A stretch of 64,000 nucleotides of DNA from Marinilongibacter aquaticus (GCF_020149935.1 NZ_CP083757.1:1-64000); one strand, 5' to 3'; positions 1 through 8,653 are shown, counted from the stretch's first letter. Program-made: numbers and translations. Notes: a model not told the origin generated them from the sequence alone.

Positions 1-2042
1 GTTTCAAGCGGTATACGGCCCGCATGCAGAATGATTACAAGGTGTTCAAACCTGTGAAAGTGGGCTATACCTTAATCGCCAGCATGAGCGATGTGGACGA
101 TACTCCGAATAGTGTTTTCACGCAAATTTACGGTGCTTCGCCGATTGTGCCTGTCTTCAACCCAGTTGGTTCGTACGGCGATCCAGCAGATTATAATTTG
201 GGCGATGGGGCAAACTACAACCCGAGAGCCACGCTCGATTTTTACAACCGCGAATTGAAGAAATACAAACTGAACGGCAGCGTGTATGCCGAGGTGCAGA
301 TCAACGAATTTCTGAAATGGCGATCGAGCTTTGGCGGCGACTTTGGAGAAGAAGGTATTCGCGGTTTTACACCCAAATATGCGGCCACATTGACCCAAAG
401 AAGCGATGTGAGTGTACTTTCTGTGGAACGTAACGAAAGAAGAAATTGGATACTGGAAAATACATTGACTATCGATAAGACTTTCCAAGAGAAACACAAT
501 TTGAAAGTGCTTCTGGGGCAAGGTGCTCAACGCTATAAAAATTACAACCTCAAAACCTCGGCTCAAAATGTACCGAACAATTCGGAAGGCGATTGGTATT
601 TGAAACTGGGCGATGTAGGTTCAGCTAGCCTTACGGACAACGGAGACTTGTACACCATTGCTTCCTATTTTGGTCGTGTCAATTACGATTTTGCTTCAAA
701 GTACATGCTTACGGCTTCTTTGCGGGCGGATGGAGCGTCTAAATTCTATGCTGGCGGAAACGCATGGGGTGTATTCCCTTCGGTGGGTTTGGGTTGGACA
801 ATCTCAGAGGAGTCGTTCATGAAAAATCAAACCCTCTTCGACAATTTGAAGTTGAGAGCAAGTTGGGGTAAAATCGGAAACGCCTCTGTGCCCAACAACA
901 TTGCTGTGTTACGTGTGGACCAAAAAGACGCCTTTACAGCCATATTCGGCGATCAACCGTATACGGGAGCGAGTATCAATTCAATTGTACCACCAGTGAC
1001 TTTTTGGGAGCGTGGAGTAGGGACAGATTTGGGCTTGGAAGGTTCATTGTGGAACAGCCGCCTTTCTTTTGAATTCGATTTTTATGACAAAAAGACCGAG
1101 CAAGCTATTTTCGATATTCCAATTCTCGGCTCAATTGGCACCAGCTCGGGCTCTATTGTGGGCAACCAGGCGACTTTCCAAAACCGCGGTTTTGAAGCCG
1201 CATTGACTTGGCGAAACAAACGCAGCTCTGATTTTTCGTACACAATCAGCGGAAATGTGGGCATTAACAACAACAAAGTGCTGGAAGTAGTGACTGGCGA
1301 GAATCCCATTTATGGTGGAGGTTCAGGTTCTACAGGTGGAGCATTAGCCACGAGAACAATCGTAGGCCAGCCGATTGGCCAGTTTTTTGGCTATCAAGTT
1401 GAAGGTGTTTTTCAAAACCAAGAAGAAGTGGATGCTTCTGCTCAAAAATCAGCAAAACCAGGCGATTTCAGATATAAAGATGTGAACGGAGATGGTTCAA
1501 TCAGTGGTTTGGACCGCGTGGCCTTGGGCAACCCGAATCCCAAATACACGTATGGGATCAATTCCAATTTCCAAATCCATGCTTTCGACCTTACACTCGA
1601 TTTGCAAGGTGTGGCCGATGTGGATGTTTTCAACGGAAATATTGGGAAACGTTATGGCAACGAGAATTTCACAAAGGCTTTCTACGATAACCGTTGGCAT
1701 GGCGAAGGCACTTCAAATACGTATCCCTCGGCCAATTTGGGTGGTGGACAGAACTATTTGCCAAACTCGTTTTTTGTTGAAAACGGAAGCTATTTCCGCG
1801 TAAGAAACCTGCAAGTGGGTTACAGCTTGCCCAAGAGCCTGTTGGATTCGTGGAAAATGCAAAAGTTCAGGATTTATGCGAATGCCCAAAACCCGCTCAC
1901 CCTTTTCCGCTACTCGGGTTTCACTCCAGAGGTTGTGGGTACACAATCAGAAAACAAAGACATCGCCACTTCCATTGGGATAGACAACAACGTGTACCCT
2001 CTTTCGGCGACGTATAACATTGGTCTGAACATTACATTCTAA
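1..2042 (+). CDS. SusC/RagA-type TonB-dependent outer-membrane transporter, C-terminal part
   Basis: The reading frame is open to the left edge (first full codon at position 3), so this is the C-terminal two thirds of a SusC-like transporter; plug and signal peptide lie outside the window. Alternating aromatic beta-strands run throughout (for example ASYFGRVNYDF and RASWGKIGNAS), followed by the typical SusC segment GDFRYKDVNGDGSISGLDR and a final strand ending in LNITF. SusC proteins import oligosaccharides through the outer membrane with a SusD lid and TonB energy. A susD starts 13 bases after the stop and a GH144-type hydrolase follows, so the likely cargo is a glucan oligosaccharide, probably beta-1,2-linked; that substrate is inferred from the neighbour only. 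Family assignment is secure. Confidence 0.93.
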   Translation, partial: FKRYTARMQNDYKVFKPVKVGYTLIASMSDVDDTPNSVFTQIYGASPIVPVFNPVGSYGDPADYNLGDGANYNPRATLDFYNRELKKYKLNGSVYAEVQINEFLKWRSSFGGDFGEEGIRGFTPKYAATLTQRSDVSVLSVERNERRNWILENTLTIDKTFQEKHNLKVLLGQGAQRYKNYNLKTSAQNVPNNSEGDWYLKLGDVGSASLTDNGDLYTIASYFGRVNYDFASKYMLTASLRADGASKFYAGGNAWGVFPSVGLGWTISEESFMKNQTLFDNLKLRASWGKIGNASVPNNIAVLRVDQKDAFTAIFGDQPYTGASINSIVPPVTFWERGVGTDLGLEGSLWNSRLSFEFDFYDKKTEQAIFDIPILGSIGTSSGSIVGNQATFQNRGFEAALTWRNKRSSDFSYTISGNVGINNNKVLEVVTGENPIYGGGSGSTGGALATRTIVGQPIGQFFGYQVEGVFQNQEEVDASAQKSAKPGDFRYKDVNGDGSISGLDRVALGNPNPKYTYGINSNFQIHAFDLTLDLQGVADVDVFNGNIGKRYGNENFTKAFYDNRWHGEGTSNTYPSANLGGGQNYLPNSFFVENGSYFRVRNLQVGYSLPKSLLDSWKMQKFRIYANAQNPLTLFRYSGFTPEVVGTQSENKDIATSIGIDNNVYPLSATYNIGLNITF

Positions 2043-2055
2043 AACCAAATTGAAA

Positions 2056-3525
2056 ATGAGATTGAATAATTCATACAAAAAAATAAGTGTTTGGGCTTTG
2101 GCTTTTCTAGCGATGAGCTGTACAAACGACTTTTTAAACGTAAGTCCGCAAGGGCAGCAGCCCAGCGAAGATTTTTGGGTCGATGGCAACGATGCGAGCA
2201 AGGCAGTCAATGCCCTTTATGCCAATTTGCATTCATGGAACAACATTGCTTTTGCTCCGATCGCATTGGAAAGTATGGGTTCGGATGAAGCCGAAAAAGG
2301 AAGCAGTCCCAGTGATGCCACTTTCATGAATCAATACGATCAATTTACCATTACTTCTACCGAAGGGCAATTGAACGGCTTCTGGCAGGGAATGTACCAG
2401 ACCATCAATCTGGCCAATCAGGTTTTGGGCAATGTGCCCGGCATTGATATGGAAGCGGGCCTGAAAGATCGCTTTTTGGCCGAAGCCAAGTTCTTGCGAG
2501 CCTATTGTTATTTTCGATTGGTACGTGCCTTTGGGGATGTGCCCCTTCGTTTGACTTTGCCACAGAGTGTAGATGAGTACAATTTGCCGCGTGCTCCGAA
2601 AGAAGAGGTCTATGCGGCTATTGAAAAGGATTTGAGCGAAGCGGCGGCCGTATTGCCGCAAACTTATGCGGCCAGCGATTTGGGAAGAATAACCAAAGGA
2701 GCGGCCTTGGCTTTGCACGCAAAAGTATCCATGTATCAGAAAAAATGGGGCGAAGTGAAATCTTATACAGAGCAGGTGATGGGTTTGGGCTACAGTTTGT
2801 TTCCGGATTTTGAATCTCTTTTCAGAGTGGAAAATGAGAATTGCAGTGAATCTGTTTTTGAAATCCAGTGCAAAAGAATTGACAACAACAAGGGTGCTTC
2901 GAACTCCCAATATTCACAAGTACAAGGTGTACGTGGTGTGCCCGAAGGCGGTTGGGGTTTCAATGTGCCGACGCAAGAATTGGCCGATGCCTTCGAAGCG
3001 GGCGATCCACGTCGTGATGCCACGATTATTTTCAGGGGAGAAACCACTCCTGAAGGTGATGCGATACCCGAAACAGGGGATAATCCCATGTACAATCAGA
3101 AATCGTATGTGCCGTTCAGTCAGCATGTTTCTGGATATACGCAGGGCAGCGATCAGAATATTCGTGTGATTCGCTATGCCGAAGTGCTTCTTATGAACGC
3201 CGAGGCCAATATGGAATTGGGCAATGCACAGGCAGCTTTGGAGCCGCTCAATCAAGTACGGGCCCGAGCCAGAGGAAATGAATCGGGAATATTGCCTGAT
3301 GTGACAACAAGCGATATTGCAGAATTGCGTAAGGCGATCTATCACGAACGTCGTGTAGAATTGGCTATGGAATTTGACCGCTATTTCGATGTGGTGCGTC
3401 AAGGGCGTGGCCCAGAAGTGTTTGGTAAAAAGGGCTTTACGGCAGGCAAAAATGAGCTTTGGCCAATCCCTCAAAATGAAATCGACCTAAGTGGAGGAAT
3501 ACTCACACAAAATGTAGGATACTAA
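2056..3525 (+). CDS. SusD/RagB-family glycan-binding lipoprotein
   Basis: Surface lipoprotein that captures glycan and closes over the SusC barrel. I start at the ATG at 2056, two codons after an in-frame TTG, because it gives a compact lipoprotein leader (KKISVWALAFLAMSC, lipidated Cys about residue 22). N-terminal SusD features follow: DFLNVSPQGQQPSEDFW, the helical segment NGFWQGMYQTINLANQVLGNV and the TPR-like stretch AEAKFLRAYCYFRLVRAFGDVPL. The C-terminal RagB part includes IRVIRYAEVLLMNAEANMEL and RRVELAMEFDRYFDVVRQG. About 490 residues, normal for the family. It is co-transcribed with the upstream susC and probably with the GH144-type gene, from which it is separated by 66 bases carrying a hairpin. 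The ligand is not visible from sequence. Confidence 0.93.
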   Translation: MRLNNSYKKISVWALAFLAMSCTNDFLNVSPQGQQPSEDFWVDGNDASKAVNALYANLHSWNNIAFAPIALESMGSDEAEKGSSPSDATFMNQYDQFTITSTEGQLNGFWQGMYQTINLANQVLGNVPGIDMEAGLKDRFLAEAKFLRAYCYFRLVRAFGDVPLRLTLPQSVDEYNLPRAPKEEVYAAIEKDLSEAAAVLPQTYAASDLGRITKGAALALHAKVSMYQKKWGEVKSYTEQVMGLGYSLFPDFESLFRVENENCSESVFEIQCKRIDNNKGASNSQYSQVQGVRGVPEGGWGFNVPTQELADAFEAGDPRRDATIIFRGETTPEGDAIPETGDNPMYNQKSYVPFSQHVSGYTQGSDQNIRVIRYAEVLLMNAEANMELGNAQAALEPLNQVRARARGNESGILPDVTTSDIAELRKAIYHERRVELAMEFDRYFDVVRQGRGPEVFGKKGFTAGKNELWPIPQNEIDLSGGILTQNVGY

Positions 3526-3550
3526 ATCCCGCAAATTTTGTTCTAAACCG

Positions 3551-3577
3551 TGCCCCGGATACATTGTGTTCGGGGCA
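3551..3577 (+). promoter_or_regulatory. Intercistronic hairpin without a U-tract
   Basis: TGCCCCGGA at 3551-3559 pairs with TTCGGGGCA at 3569-3577 (9 bp including one G-U) around a 9-base loop. What follows is A-rich rather than T-rich, so it does not look like a simple intrinsic terminator. It sits between susD and the GH144-type gene. It may set the ratio of transporter to enzyme mRNA by attenuating transcription or by protecting a processed 3' end. The function is inferred. Confidence 0.5.
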
Positions 3578-3591
3578 AATAAATAAAATCA

Positions 3592-4959
3592 ATGAGCAGG
3601 AAAACTAAAATTTTAGCCCTTTGGGCTTTGGCCTTTTTGGGGGCTTGTACAAAGCCGAATCAAAACAGGGAATTCGAAACCAGCAAGGGATACAATGTAG
3701 ACATGACGGATGAGCAAATGCTCGATTTCGTACAGAAGCAAACCTTTCAATATTTTTGGGATGGAGCCGAACCAAACAGCGGTTTGGCCAGAGAACGTTA
3801 TCATGCCGACAATATTTATCCGCAAAACGACGCCTCAACGGTTACTTCGGGAGGTTCTGGTTTTGGCCTAATGACCCTATTGGTGGGCATAGAACGAGGC
3901 TACATCAGCAGAGAAGAGGGCGTCGCCCGGTTCGAGAAAATCCTGAATTTCTTGGAAACCGCCGATCGCTTTCACGGGGCTTGGCCGCATTGGTGGTACG
4001 GAGAAACTGGAAAAGTGAAACCTTTCAGTAAAAATGACGACGGAGGCGATTTGGTTGAAACCAGCTTTATGGCTCAAGGTTTACTTTGTGCACGCGAATA
4101 TTTCAAAGAGGGCAGTGACGAAGAACAAAAACTGGCCGCCAGAATGGATAAGTTGTGGAGAGAAATTGAATTCAATTGGTATACAAACGAGGGCGAATCA
4201 CTTTTTTGGCATTGGAGTCCAGATAAGGGTTGGGCGATGAACTTTCAGGTACACGGCTACAATGAATGCTTGATTATGTACGTGTTGGCGGCTGCTTCGC
4301 CGACTTACAGTATAGACAAGTCTGTATACGACGCGGGTTGGGCAGAGCACGGCAGAATTATGGATGTGCACGAGGCTTTCAACGGAATGACCTTGCAAGC
4401 CAGGCACCAAAGCAATCCGCAGAATGGCGGGCCACTTTTCTGGGCCCATTATTCCTTTCTAGGCTTGAATCCTACAGGCTTGAAAGACGAATATGTAGAT
4501 TACGGCACAGAGTGTGTGAATCAGGCAAAAATCAATCACGATTGGTGCACAAAAAATCCGCACGCTTACAAAGGCTATTCCAGCAGCAGTTGGGGCTTGA
4601 CTTCTTCGTATTCCATGAAAGGCTATGCGGGGCATGCTCCCAGTATGGAAAGAGACTTGGGGGTAATTGCTCCAACGGCGGCGGTTTCTTCCATTGTGTA
4701 TACACCGGAAGAATCTCTGGCGGCTATGCGAAACTGGTTGGCCAACAAACCCGCACTTTGGGGCAAATACGGCTTTTATGATGCATTCAGTGAAAGTGCG
4801 GATTGGATGCTTCCACGTTATTTGGCGATAGATCAAGGGCCGATGGTACCGATGATCGAAAATTACCGCAGCGGGATGCTTTGGAAACTTTTCATGCAGG
4901 CTCCAGAAGTACAAAAAGGGTTAAAAAAACTAGGCTTTACATCGCCTTATATTGAGTGA
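3592..4959 (+). CDS. GH144-type (PF10091, 'glycoamylase') lipoprotein, probable endo-beta-1,2-glucanase
   Basis: Lipoprotein leader KTKILALWALAFLGAC (Cys19), then an (alpha/alpha)6-barrel protein of 455 residues with family landmarks DFVQKQTFQYFWDGAEPNSGLARER, FGLMTLLVGIERGY and AWPHWWYGETG. The segment DDGGDLVET gives D149, D153 and E156 (spacing 4 and 3), and E225 lies in HGYNECLIMY. This matches the spacing I remember for the essential acidic residues of the Chitinophaga pinensis GH144 enzyme, which cuts beta-1,2-glucan (sophorose chains). PF10091 was long annotated as glucoamylase, so an alpha-glucosidase label should be distrusted. No GH3 beta-glucosidase is nearby to finish the degradation. 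Specificity is inferred; family assignment is strong. Confidence 0.85.
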   Translation: MSRKTKILALWALAFLGACTKPNQNREFETSKGYNVDMTDEQMLDFVQKQTFQYFWDGAEPNSGLARERYHADNIYPQNDASTVTSGGSGFGLMTLLVGIERGYISREEGVARFEKILNFLETADRFHGAWPHWWYGETGKVKPFSKNDDGGDLVETSFMAQGLLCAREYFKEGSDEEQKLAARMDKLWREIEFNWYTNEGESLFWHWSPDKGWAMNFQVHGYNECLIMYVLAAASPTYSIDKSVYDAGWAEHGRIMDVHEAFNGMTLQARHQSNPQNGGPLFWAHYSFLGLNPTGLKDEYVDYGTECVNQAKINHDWCTKNPHAYKGYSSSSWGLTSSYSMKGYAGHAPSMERDLGVIAPTAAVSSIVYTPEESLAAMRNWLANKPALWGKYGFYDAFSESADWMLPRYLAIDQGPMVPMIENYRSGMLWKLFMQAPEVQKGLKKLGFTSPYIE

Positions 4960-4990
4960 TAAAGGAGATTTTGATCGTCAAATGATTGAA

Positions 4991-5020
4991 AGAGAGGCCC
5001 TGTGGTCTCTCTTTTTGTTT
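4991..5020 (+). terminator. Intrinsic terminator after the susCD-GH144 operon
   Basis: AGAGAGGCC (4991-4999) pairs with GGTCTCTCT (5004-5012), 9 bp with one G-U, loop CTGT, followed by TTTTGTTT. It lies 31 bases after the GH144-type stop codon and separates that operon from the ThuA-like gene. Confidence 0.8.
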
Positions 5021-5104
5021 CTGAATTGGTCGAGAAATATTACTCTTTTGACATTGTATATTCGGGATAGTGCAAATTAATATTAATAACTGAGCGATTA
5101 TACA

Positions 5105-5135
5105 TTGTGGATGATTGGAGAAAAAACTAGCTTTG
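5105..5135 (+). promoter_or_regulatory. Bacteroidota-type promoter for the ThuA-like gene
   Basis: TTG at 5105-5107 and TAGCTTTG at 5128-5135 are separated by 20 bases, fitting the Bacteroidota primary sigma consensus TTTG-N17-23-TAnnTTTG. Predicted transcription start is near 5142, giving a leader of about 48 bases before the ATG at 5190. Read by eye; no promoter model was run. Confidence 0.5.
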
Positions 5136-5189
5136 CAATCGGTAGCATAGAGGATTTGCTATATATAATCTTAAAATCTTAATTTTTCT

Positions 5190-6119
5190 ATGAATAGGAA
5201 ACACATAATTGTGGCTTTCATGCTTTCGGCTCTGTGTGCTGGCGGCGTAAATGCCCAAGGATCGCTCAAACCTTTTGACGTAACCGACGCTTGGTTGAAA
5301 AAAATGGAGACTACGGCTCCTTCTAAACCTTCTGTGCCGGTTCAAACAAAGAAAAAGGTGCTTCTTTTTAGCTTGTTTACGGGTTTCAACCATTGGGTGG
5401 TTCCGCATACGGCAGAAGTGGTGAAAATCATCAGCAAAAAGTCGGGAGCTTTTGAAGTCACCGAATCAAAAGATATCAAAGATTTTAGCAAAGAAAGCTT
5501 GAGCCAATATGATGTGCTCGTGTTGGACAACAATTGTTCGAAAGGCGATCACCGCGACCTTTTCCGCGATGTGCTCGAGCAAGATAAATCCCTTACAGAG
5601 GAGGAAATCTTGACCCAAGCCGCGGAAATGGAAAACAATTTGCTTGCTTATGTAGCCAGTGGCGGTGGTTTGGTTGTGCTGCACGGTGGAATTGTCATGC
5701 AGAACAGCTCGGCTCGTTTTGGTGAAATGGTAGGAGGAAGTTTCGATTACCATCCTAAACAACAGCAAATAGATGTGAAATTGGTAGACGCCAAGCACCC
5801 TTTGGTTGCTGCGTTTAATGGTCAAGGTTTTTCACATATCGACGAACCTTATGTCTTTAAAAATGCATATTTCGATTACAATTTTCACCCTTTGTTGTAC
5901 ATGGAAACGGCCTCGATCGAGGGTTTCAGAAAAGGAGCAATGGAAGGCGTGAAATATGTTTCGTGGATTAAACCTTATGGCAAAGGCCGAGTTTTTTACA
6001 GTTCGCCTTCGCACAATGCTCAAAGCTACGATAACCCTGCTTTGTTGCAATTTATACTCGATGGCATGCAGTACGCTTCAGGCGATCTGAAATGCGACGA
6101 TTCGCCAATGAAACGCTAA
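5190..6119 (+). CDS. Secreted ThuA-like domain protein
   Basis: Signal peptide KHIIVAFMLSALCAGGVNAQ, then a ThuA (PF06283, class-I glutamine-amidotransferase-like fold) domain from about residue 58: KKVLLFSLFTGFNHW, GGGLVVLHGGI, MVGGSFDYHP, HPLVAAFNGQGFSHIDEPY and the end motif WIKPYGKGRVFYSSPSHNAQ. ThuA-like proteins occur with sugar-modifying genes, and some Bacteroidota ThuA-family proteins have been linked to processing of keto-sugar intermediates, but the reaction of this copy cannot be read from sequence. It has its own promoter and terminator, so it is a single-gene unit between the GH144 operon and a sulfatase. 309 residues, usual for secreted single-domain members. Confidence 0.85.
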   Translation: MNRKHIIVAFMLSALCAGGVNAQGSLKPFDVTDAWLKKMETTAPSKPSVPVQTKKKVLLFSLFTGFNHWVVPHTAEVVKIISKKSGAFEVTESKDIKDFSKESLSQYDVLVLDNNCSKGDHRDLFRDVLEQDKSLTEEEILTQAAEMENNLLAYVASGGGLVVLHGGIVMQNSSARFGEMVGGSFDYHPKQQQIDVKLVDAKHPLVAAFNGQGFSHIDEPYVFKNAYFDYNFHPLLYMETASIEGFRKGAMEGVKYVSWIKPYGKGRVFYSSPSHNAQSYDNPALLQFILDGMQYASGDLKCDDSPMKR

Positions 6120-6136
6120 GCGAAATGAATTTATGA

Positions 6137-6166
6137 ATAGGCGGCCATTCGGTCGCCTATTTTTTT
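6137..6166 (+). terminator. Intrinsic terminator after the ThuA-like gene
   Basis: ATAGGCGGCC (6137-6146) pairs with GGTCGCCTAT (6151-6160), 10 bp with one G-U, loop ATTC, followed by six T. It lies 18 bases after the stop and 30 bases before the sulfatase start. Confidence 0.85.
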
Positions 6167-6195
6167 GATATTTGGTGAATAAAATCAATCAGTTT

Positions 6196-7707
6196 ATGAA
6201 ACCCTTTTTGAAATACCTCCTTCTCTTTGTGCTTTTTTGTGCCGAAACGCAGGCTCAATCCTCGCGGCCAAATATCATTATGTTCATGGTCGATGATATG
6301 GGCTGGCAGGATACCTCGGTTCCGTTTTGGGAAAAGTTGACTCAAAACAACGGGAAGTACAAAACACCGAATATGGCCAGATTGGCCGCGAAAGGTGTGA
6401 AATTCACCCAAGCTTATGCCACGCCAGTGTGTACGCCTACGCGGGTGAGCTTGATTTCTGGAATGAACGCCCTCCGCCACGGCGTAACCAATTGGACAAG
6501 TCCGGAAAACGGAGAGAATAGCGACGGTTTGGATGAAGAGCTCGAACTGGATGCATGGAATATGGCCGGCTGCTCGCCCATAGCCGGCATACCGAATACT
6601 GTACACATTACTCCTTTTCCGCAAATTTTGAAAGACCAGGGGTATTTTACCGTGCATGCCGGAAAGGCCCACTGGGGGGCTTTGGGAACGCCCGCGGCCA
6701 ATCCCACGAATTTGGGTTTTGTGGTGAATGTGGGCGGTGCGGCTACGGGACATCCGCAATCGTATCATGGTGAAGACAATTACGGAAACAAGGCTCCTCG
6801 ATATTCTACACATGCCGTGCCCGATTTGGAAGCCTATTTCGGTTCGACGACCTTTTTGAGCGAAGCCATCACCAACGATGCCCTCAAAGCATTGGATTAC
6901 CCCATTGCTCAAAACCTGCCCTTTTTTCTTTATCTGTCGCATTATGCGGTGCATACGCCCATTATGGCCGATTCGTCTTTGGTGCAGAAATATTTGGATA
7001 AAGGTTTTGCTCCAGTAGAGGCCAATTATGCTTCCTTGGTCGAAGGAATGGACAAAAGTCTTGGGCAGGTGCTCGATTTTTTGGAAGACAAAAAGATTGA
7101 CGACGAAACGATAATTTTGTTCATGTCGGACAACGGCGGTTTGGGAAATGAACACCCCGCGGGAAAAAAGGCCAATCACGACAACGCCCCTTTGAAATCG
7201 GGGAAAGGCTCTGTCAACGAAGGCGGGATACGTGAGCCCATGATGGCCTTTTGGCCTGGAGTGACACAAGCGGGAACGGTGTGCACGCAACCCATTATCA
7301 TTGAAGATTTTTTTCCAACGATTCTCGAAATGGCTGGAATTAAGGAGTTCAATACGGTGCAGCAAACCGATGGCCAGAGTTTTGTACCCTTTTTGAAAAA
7401 CCGAAATCAACAGACTTCACGGGAGCTTGTGTGGTATTATCCTCACAATTGGGGAGCCAATGGCCCAGGCATTGATTATTTCGCCGCTTTACGCAAGGAC
7501 GATTACAAGCTGATTTGGGACATAAAAGCCCAAAAGCTCAGCTTGTTTGATTTGAGCAAGGATATTGAAGAATCGCAAGATCTGAGTGCCAAAATGCCTG
7601 AAAAGACAAGAGAACTGGCCGAAAGGATGCAGGCACTTTTGGATGAGCGAAAGGCTCCGGTTTTGCATTACAAAGTGAGCAAAAAGCCGGTGAGGGTGCC
7701 GTTTTAA
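6196..7707 (+). CDS. Secreted sulfatase, Cys-type (formylglycine-dependent)
   Basis: I start at ATG 6196, which gives signal peptide FLKYLLLFVLFCAETQAQ; an upstream in-frame TTG would put eight residues in front of it and overlap the terminator tail. The sulfatase fold begins RPNIIMFMVDDMGWQDT (metal-binding DD), and the signature CTPTR at residues 79-83 fits C-x-P-x-R, where the Cys is converted to formylglycine by a sulfatase-modifying enzyme (none is in the window). Other landmarks are HAGKAHWG, LSHYAVHTPI, ILFMSDNGG and KSGKGSVNEGGIREPMMAFWPG. About 503 residues, S1-family size. Substrate unknown; many homologues act on sulfated polysaccharides. It may not belong functionally to the glucan locus. 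Confidence 0.92.
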   Translation: MKPFLKYLLLFVLFCAETQAQSSRPNIIMFMVDDMGWQDTSVPFWEKLTQNNGKYKTPNMARLAAKGVKFTQAYATPVCTPTRVSLISGMNALRHGVTNWTSPENGENSDGLDEELELDAWNMAGCSPIAGIPNTVHITPFPQILKDQGYFTVHAGKAHWGALGTPAANPTNLGFVVNVGGAATGHPQSYHGEDNYGNKAPRYSTHAVPDLEAYFGSTTFLSEAITNDALKALDYPIAQNLPFFLYLSHYAVHTPIMADSSLVQKYLDKGFAPVEANYASLVEGMDKSLGQVLDFLEDKKIDDETIILFMSDNGGLGNEHPAGKKANHDNAPLKSGKGSVNEGGIREPMMAFWPGVTQAGTVCTQPIIIEDFFPTILEMAGIKEFNTVQQTDGQSFVPFLKNRNQQTSRELVWYYPHNWGANGPGIDYFAALRKDDYKLIWDIKAQKLSLFDLSKDIEESQDLSAKMPEKTRELAERMQALLDERKAPVLHYKVSKKPVRVPF

Positions 7708-7714
7708 ATTATTG

Positions 7715-7755
7715 TTTTGAGGATGAAGTGTTAATGGATTACTTCATCCTCAAAA
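7715..7755. terminator. 15-bp perfect inverted repeat between convergent genes
   Basis: TTTTGAGGATGAAGT (7715-7729) is exactly complementary to ACTTCATCCTCAAAA (7741-7755) around an 11-base loop. It fills most of the 56-base gap between the stops of the sulfatase (+) and the EEP phosphohydrolase (-). On either strand the stem begins and ends with an A/T block, so it probably works as a bidirectional terminator or transcript-end stabiliser. Confidence 0.7.
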
Positions 7756-7763
7756 GGCTATAC

Positions 7764-8528
7764 TTAAAGCAATTCCAATTCCACGAGAAAGGCACAGTGA
7801 TCCGATGCGATTGGGTCATTGATTACTTTCGTCGAAACCACACGCCATTTTTGCTGCGGTGCATAAAGCACATAGTCGATTTTTCTTTTGGGTTCGCCCG
7901 AAGGAAAAGTGGGCTTTTCGTCTAGGTCAGAGGCTGTCCAATTGTGTTTAAGAATCTGAATGGCCTTGCTGCTGGGTTGGGCATTCAAGTCTCCAGCCAA
8001 AATTGCAGGATATGGATGGGTGGCGAAAGCTTCATTGATTGCATTTACTTGCCAAATACGGTCGGTTTCGTCACGCAAATGGTCGAGATGCGTGCCAATA
8101 AACGTAAGGGTATCGCCACTGGCCAGTACGGTAGTTACGGCCAATGCCGCACGTGGTTCGTGTCCTTGCTGTGCGGGCAAGGCCACGGTATGGCTACTCA
8201 ATATCGATGTTTTTGAAAGTACGGCTTCTCCGTAGGCACCGCCATCGTAATTCATGGCCTTGCCAAACAAAGGAGCCATTTTGGTTCGCCAACCCAATTC
8301 GGTTGCCAAATCGTAGTTTTTTGCACGCTTTGTTTTGAAATCCACTTCTTGCATGGCCACAAAATCGGGATCTGCGTCCGAAATTACTTTGGCAATGTGA
8401 TCAAGGTCGAAATCGCCTTTTGTGGTTGCTCCATGGAGAATGTTGAAGCTCAATACTTTGATTGTTTTTTGAGCAAATACGGTATGAAGAGAAAGTGAGA
8501 AAAGAAAAACTAATGAAATTTTACGCAT
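7764..8528 (-). CDS. Secreted endonuclease/exonuclease/phosphatase (EEP) family protein
   Basis: Signal peptide KISLVFLFSLSLHTVFAQ, then a complete EEP domain (PF03372): LSFNILHG, VAMQEVDFKT (metal-binding Glu), TFIGTHLDHL, AILAGDLNAQP (Asp/Asn), KIDYVLY and the terminal catalytic ASDHCAFLVEL. 254 residues, a single-domain secreted phosphodiesterase or phosphatase. Substrates in this superfamily range from DNA to inositol phosphates and sphingomyelin, so none is assigned. It is monocistronic, convergent with the sulfatase. It borders a region rich in phosphoesterases, which may or may not be meaningful. Confidence 0.88.
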   Translation of the reverse strand: MRKISLVFLFSLSLHTVFAQKTIKVLSFNILHGATTKGDFDLDHIAKVISDADPDFVAMQEVDFKTKRAKNYDLATELGWRTKMAPLFGKAMNYDGGAYGEAVLSKTSILSSHTVALPAQQGHEPRAALAVTTVLASGDTLTFIGTHLDHLRDETDRIWQVNAINEAFATHPYPAILAGDLNAQPSSKAIQILKHNWTASDLDEKPTFPSGEPKRKIDYVLYAPQQKWRVVSTKVINDPIASDHCAFLVELELL

Positions 8529-8585
8529 TGTTTCGGTGTAATTGTTGGGGTATTAATGATTTCGCTTATGCGATTTAAAGCGGCT

Positions 8586-8593
8586 CAAAAGTA
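8586..8593 (-). promoter_or_regulatory. Promoter -7 element for the EEP gene
   Basis: On the minus strand this is TACTTTTG, an exact TAnnTTTG match, about 58 bases upstream of the EEP start codon. A convincing -33 TTG at ideal spacing is not evident (TTTC is about 16 bases upstream), so the call is tentative. The same octamer lies upstream of the phosphohydrolase that starts at 20834. Confidence 0.4.
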
Positions 8594-8653
8594 GCCATAT
8601 GCCCCTTGTGAAAATGGTAGCATCAGGTTAAATTTTTGTTTTCATTTAACCGA

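Noticed and set aside
6157-7410. A 417-codon open frame antisense to the sulfatase.
   Set aside because: It lies fully inside a well-supported gene, has no recognisable domain, and its length follows from the codon bias of the sense gene.
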